A stretch of DNA of 8,621 bases from Frankiales bacterium. GTDB lineage: Bacteria; Actinomycetota; Actinomycetes; Mycobacteriales; SCTD01. Location of the stretch: contig JAODNF010000098.1 in assembly GCA_025464915.1 (NCBI GenBank), forward strand, positions 1-8,621, given 5' to 3'. The notes below the pieces were generated by a model. It was not told the origin of the DNA. It searched no databases and saw only the letters and a program-made list of their open reading frames with translations. The translations under genes and the position numbers were made by a program. Below, piece by piece: positions 6,319-8,621 of the stretch; the first letter of the stretch is position 1, and every line of letters begins with the position of its first letter.

Positions 6319-7190
6319 CCGACATCCTCGGGTTGCTGCCACGGGCGATCCACGACATCCGCTGCGGCGACGAGTCGCACCAGCTCGCCTGGAGCCATGG
6401 CGCGATCACCACTCTCGACCACGCCGACCCCGACGGCGAGCGCACCCTGGCCGCCCTTGGCGGGCAGCGCAGCCGGTGCATCGACGTGCTCGACGCGTGG
6501 CAGCGCCAGCGGCACAGCCTCAGGGTGTTGGCGATCGCTCCGCGGAGCCCGGCGGACTTCCTGGTGGGCGACGACCTGGCTCCGGTGCCGCAGTCCGGCG
6601 CCCGACCGGGACGCCTGTCGTCGAGCGCCGGGACCCGGTGGAGCACCGGCCTTCTGAGCCGGGTGTTCTCGACCAGCAGCGCCTACTCCTCCAGCGTCGC
6701 TTTCGGCTGGGCCTCCACCAGCGGCGGCACGCAGCCGCCGCCGGAGCTGGCCGGAAGCCGGGACGACATCGACCTCATGATGCTGCTCGGACTCGGCAGC
6801 GGCCTGCCGCACCGCCTCGTCGCCGAGGTGCTGTGCCACTGGGCCGATCGGGTCGAGGAGCTCCCGGAGTCGGCGCCCGAGCTGCCTGCCCTCACCGCGG
6901 CGCTCTACGGGCGAGCCACCGCGGCCGTGCGGCCGTGGATGGGCGACCACAGGCGCCCCGTCGAGGTGACCCGGGTCCCCTCCGGCCAGGTGCCGCGGAT
7001 GACGGCCGACCGGGACGGTGTCGTGCTGGAAGTGCCGTTCCGCTGGCTGACGCATGTGTGGGTCATGGGTCTCGCCACGACGGCGGGACGCCTCGCCCTC
7101 GATGCGACCTTCGACGACGGGGCCGTGACGCTGCAGACGGTCGGGCCCGAGGGTGGCGAGTCGACGCCCATGACCGTCCAGCTGCCCTGA
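6315..7190 (+). CDS. Uncharacterised protein co-encoded with the duplicated-domain protein
   Basis: This is a 291-residue protein with no family I recognise. The start is GTG at 6315, giving MTDILGLLPRAIHDI and a GTGA overlap with the preceding stop, so the two are almost surely one transcript with coupled translation. Residues 1-80 are mixed. Residues 92-145 are Ser/Gly/Thr-rich and probably flexible (RLSSSAGTRWSTG onward). Residues 150-208 are helical, with DDIDLMMLLGLGSGLPHRL and a Trp-containing second half. Residues about 215-291 are beta-rich and end VQLP. That end resembles the VPLP end of the 424-residue neighbour, so a related C-terminal beta domain is possible. There is no signal peptide, membrane helix or obvious catalytic motif. 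Together with the divergent ATPase and VWA genes it completes a four-gene locus. Confidence 0.7.
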   Translation: MTDILGLLPRAIHDIRCGDESHQLAWSHGAITTLDHADPDGERTLAALGGQRSRCIDVLDAWQRQRHSLRVLAIAPRSPADFLVGDDLAPVPQSGARPGRLSSSAGTRWSTGLLSRVFSTSSAYSSSVAFGWASTSGGTQPPPELAGSRDDIDLMMLLGLGSGLPHRLVAEVLCHWADRVEELPESAPELPALTAALYGRATAAVRPWMGDHRRPVEVTRVPSGQVPRMTADRDGVVLEVPFRWLTHVWVMGLATTAGRLALDATFDDGAVTLQTVGPEGGESTPMTVQLP

Positions 7191-7251
7191 CCTCGTTACC
7201 GGAAGGCTCGACGCGGGAGGCCGGGTTCACGGTAGAACGGGTCTAACTCCG

Positions 7252-7269
7252 CGTGATCGCACCATCACG
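7252..7269. promoter_or_regulatory. 18-bp palindrome, candidate operator
   Basis: CGTGAT (7252-7257), a 6-base spacer CGCACC, then ATCACG (7264-7269) form a perfect dyad. It has the size of a dimeric regulator site and lies upstream of the candidate -35 of the protease gene, a position suiting activation. It could also be a short hairpin at the end of the preceding operon, but no T tract follows. Confidence 0.35.
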
Positions 7270-7283
7270 TTAAGAATCATGAC

Positions 7284-7313
7284 TTGTGGGTGACTGACAG
7301 CTCGCTGTAGACC
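7284..7313 (+). promoter_or_regulatory. Candidate promoter of the secreted protease gene
   Basis: TTGTGG (7284-7289) and TAGACC (7308-7313) are separated by 18 bases and resemble a vegetative -35/-10 pair, allowing for degenerate actinobacterial promoters. Transcription would start near 7320, leaving a leader of about 45 bases before the ATG at 7365. Judged by eye only. Confidence 0.3.
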
Positions 7314-7329
7314 CGTGGGACGCGTCCTG

Positions 7330-7359
7330 CTCTCTGGGCGCGCATCCCCCCCGAGAGGA
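7330..7359 (+). promoter_or_regulatory. Ribosome binding site of the protease gene, possibly in a hairpin
   Basis: GAGAGGA (7353-7359) is a strong Shine-Dalgarno sequence 5 bases before the ATG at 7365, and it fixes the start. CTCTC (7330-7334) upstream can pair with GAGAG (7353-7357), which could partly hide the site. The stem is short, so regulation by it is speculative. Confidence 0.5.
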
Positions 7360-7364
7360 CTCGC

Positions 7365-8621
7365 ATGAAGAACCTCAAGGCACGCGGGTGGAGCACGATG
7401 CTGGTCACCACCGGCGTCGTGCTCTCGCTCGCCGCTCCGACACAGGCAGCACCTGCGTCAGCCGCGAGCAGCCACAGCAAGGCCAGCAAGGGCACGGTCA
7501 CGAGCGACACGCGAGAGGTCCCGGTCGACAAGCAGTACGCCCTGGACTCGTCCGTGAAGAAGCGGCCCGCCTCCCTCAGGTCATCCGCCGTCGCCCCAGG
7601 CGTCACCCCGGCCGTCGGCACGGTGCGCAGCTGGATCGGGCTCGACGACTTCAACGGCAAGCTCAACAAGGAGGACTACACGCTGCGCGGAGTCGGCAGC
7701 AAGATCGAGGTCTGGGTCGCGAACGACATCTCGTTCCCTGCCGGTGACTGCCGCAGTGCGACGCCCGGAACGACTCAGATCACCGACGCGCAGGTGAACG
7801 ACCTCGTCACGCAGTTCGACACCAACATGTACCCGAGGAGTCAGCCGCGTTCAGCACGCCGCCGGATCGAGACGGGACGAACGCCGCCGTCGCCGGCGAC
7901 TTCACCGGCGACGGGGACAAGATCGTGACCCTCGTCGACAACGTGCGGGACGACAACTACTACGACTTCCCCGCGAACCCGACGTACATCGCCGGATTCT
8001 TCAGCTCCCAGTTCAACGAGCTGCTGGACCGCAACGTGATGACGATCGACGCGTTCGACTGGCTGCACCGCACCGGCGCCGACCCGGCGAACCAGCCGAC
8101 CGACGACCTGTGCACGAGCCGTCCGGGTCGGGCTCGCCTCTACGAGGGGACGTTCGCCCACGAGTACCAGCACCTGCTGCAGTACTACCAGGACCCGGCC
8201 GAGGTGGACTTCATCAACGAGGGGCTCTCGGACTTCGCGATCTCGCTCGTCGGCTACGGCAAGCCCAGCGCGCACATCGACCAGAAGGGCCAGGACAGCC
8301 ACATCTCCTGCTTCCAGGGCTTCGGGACGCACAAGACCGCGTACAACACCAACCCACGTGCGTGCGGCGGCCCGCAGAACTCCCTGACGCTCTGGGGTGA
8401 CGAGGGCGACGGCAACGAGATCCTGGCGGACTACGGCAACGCGTGGTCGTTCCAGCTGTTCCTCTACGACCGCTACGGTCAGGCCTTCACCTCCGCCCTT
8501 CACCGCGACGGTGAGGCACAGGGCCTCGCAGGTGTGCAGGCACAGCTCGACGTGTTCGCGAAGGGCACGAAGGTCGCGGACGTGCTGCACGACTTCCAGA
8601 CGATGAACCTGGTCGACCGCT
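7365..8621 (+). pseudogene. Secreted zinc metalloprotease, immune-inhibitor-A-like; frameshifted and cut by window end
   Basis: The N-terminus is a classical signal peptide: basic MKNLKAR, a hydrophobic core to about residue 24, and a probable cut after TQA (28). A pro-region follows. From ATG 7365 one frame runs to residue 157 (NMYP). The homologous sequence then continues in the -1 frame (ESAAFSTPPDRDG, GDGDKIVTLVDN), so a base is missing near 7834-7838. A third G in GAGG-GAG, or an A giving CCG AAG, would restore it. As read, the protein ends early at 7928. In the repaired numbering, zinc site HEYQH is residues 266-270 and NEGLSDF supplies Glu286 as likely third ligand, a gluzincin-like arrangement. 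The restored frame is open to the last base (419 residues, no stop), so the C-terminus lies outside. It probably degrades extracellular protein. It has its own promoter-like region. Confidence 0.8.

Larger units (their letters stand above)
7237..7316. repeat. Separated 9-bp perfect inverted repeat
   Basis: ACGGGTCTA (7237-7245) and TAGACCCGT (7308-7316) are exact reverse complements, 62 bases apart, in the spacer before the protease gene. The right arm overlaps the candidate -10 element. The pair could be two operator half-sites bridged by a regulator, or the stem of a large leader fold. A chance 9-bp match is possible but not trivial in 170 bases. Confidence 0.35.

Noticed and set aside
4915..6342. 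Minus-strand open frame of 475 codons
   Set aside because: It is a shadow of the 424-residue plus-strand gene. It is rich in Arg, Gly, Val and His without motifs and overlaps the ATPase N-terminus out of frame.
7830..7842. Programmed -1 frameshifting in the protease gene
   Set aside because: CCCGAGG is not a slippery heptamer. An internal GAGGAG resembles a stimulatory site, but there is no slip site before it.
7841..8590. Minus-strand open frame of 249 codons
   Set aside because: It is antisense to the metalloprotease catalytic region, where the plus strand has HEYQH and NEGLSDF. Its composition is Val/Arg/Glu repeat-like.
1..8621. CRISPR array, tRNA or rRNA genes, insertion sequences
   Set aside because: No regularly spaced repeats, cloverleaf-like segments, ribosomal RNA signatures, terminal inverted repeats or transposase motifs were seen on either strand.

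Overview
The window comes from a high-GC actinobacterium. Coding regions favour G or C in third positions, GTG starts are used, and genes overlap by 4 bases (GTGA, ATGA). The protein types and the secreted protease are reminiscent of Nocardioidaceae (Nocardioides and relatives). That placement is an impression from the protein style, not a search result. I see no tRNA, rRNA, CRISPR array, transposase or integrase.

Layout. Positions 1-84 may hold the last codons of an unidentified upstream gene, followed by a GC-rich hairpin. A four-helix membrane protein lies at 317-784 (+). Converging on it are two tiny single-helix membrane ORFs on the minus strand (932-1045 and 792-935), which overlap by ATGA and share an IAGPL motif. 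An SGNH/GDSL-type esterase or acyltransferase of SsfX3-like architecture lies at 1302-2438 (-). A possible 48-residue membrane ORF (2614-2760, +) sits in the gap before the next locus.

The central block (2744-7190) is the most notable part. It is a compact, mirror-symmetric divergent locus. On the minus strand, a MoxR-like AAA+ ATPase (5006-3904) is followed with a GTGA overlap by a VWA-domain protein with an N-terminal metallopeptidase-like region (3907-2744). On the plus strand, a 424-residue protein with two apparently duplicated beta-rich domains (5044-6318) is followed, again with a GTGA overlap, by a 291-residue protein of unknown function (6315-7190). Only 37 bp separate the two chosen start codons. 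MoxR/VWA pairs generally act as chaperone-like remodelling modules on partner proteins, so the two plus-strand proteins are natural candidates for the partners or effectors. This is inference. The ATPase reading frame is broken by an apparent one-base deletion between Walker A and Walker B.

The right end (7191-8621) carries a regulatory-looking spacer with an 18-bp palindrome, a separated 9-bp inverted repeat and a candidate promoter. It precedes a secreted zinc metalloprotease (HEYQH plus a downstream NEG glutamate, immune-inhibitor-A-like), which is cut by the window end. This gene also has an apparent one-base deletion, near 7836. Two such lesions in otherwise well-conserved genes within 3 kb suggest either base-calling errors or real gene decay, and this should be settled first.
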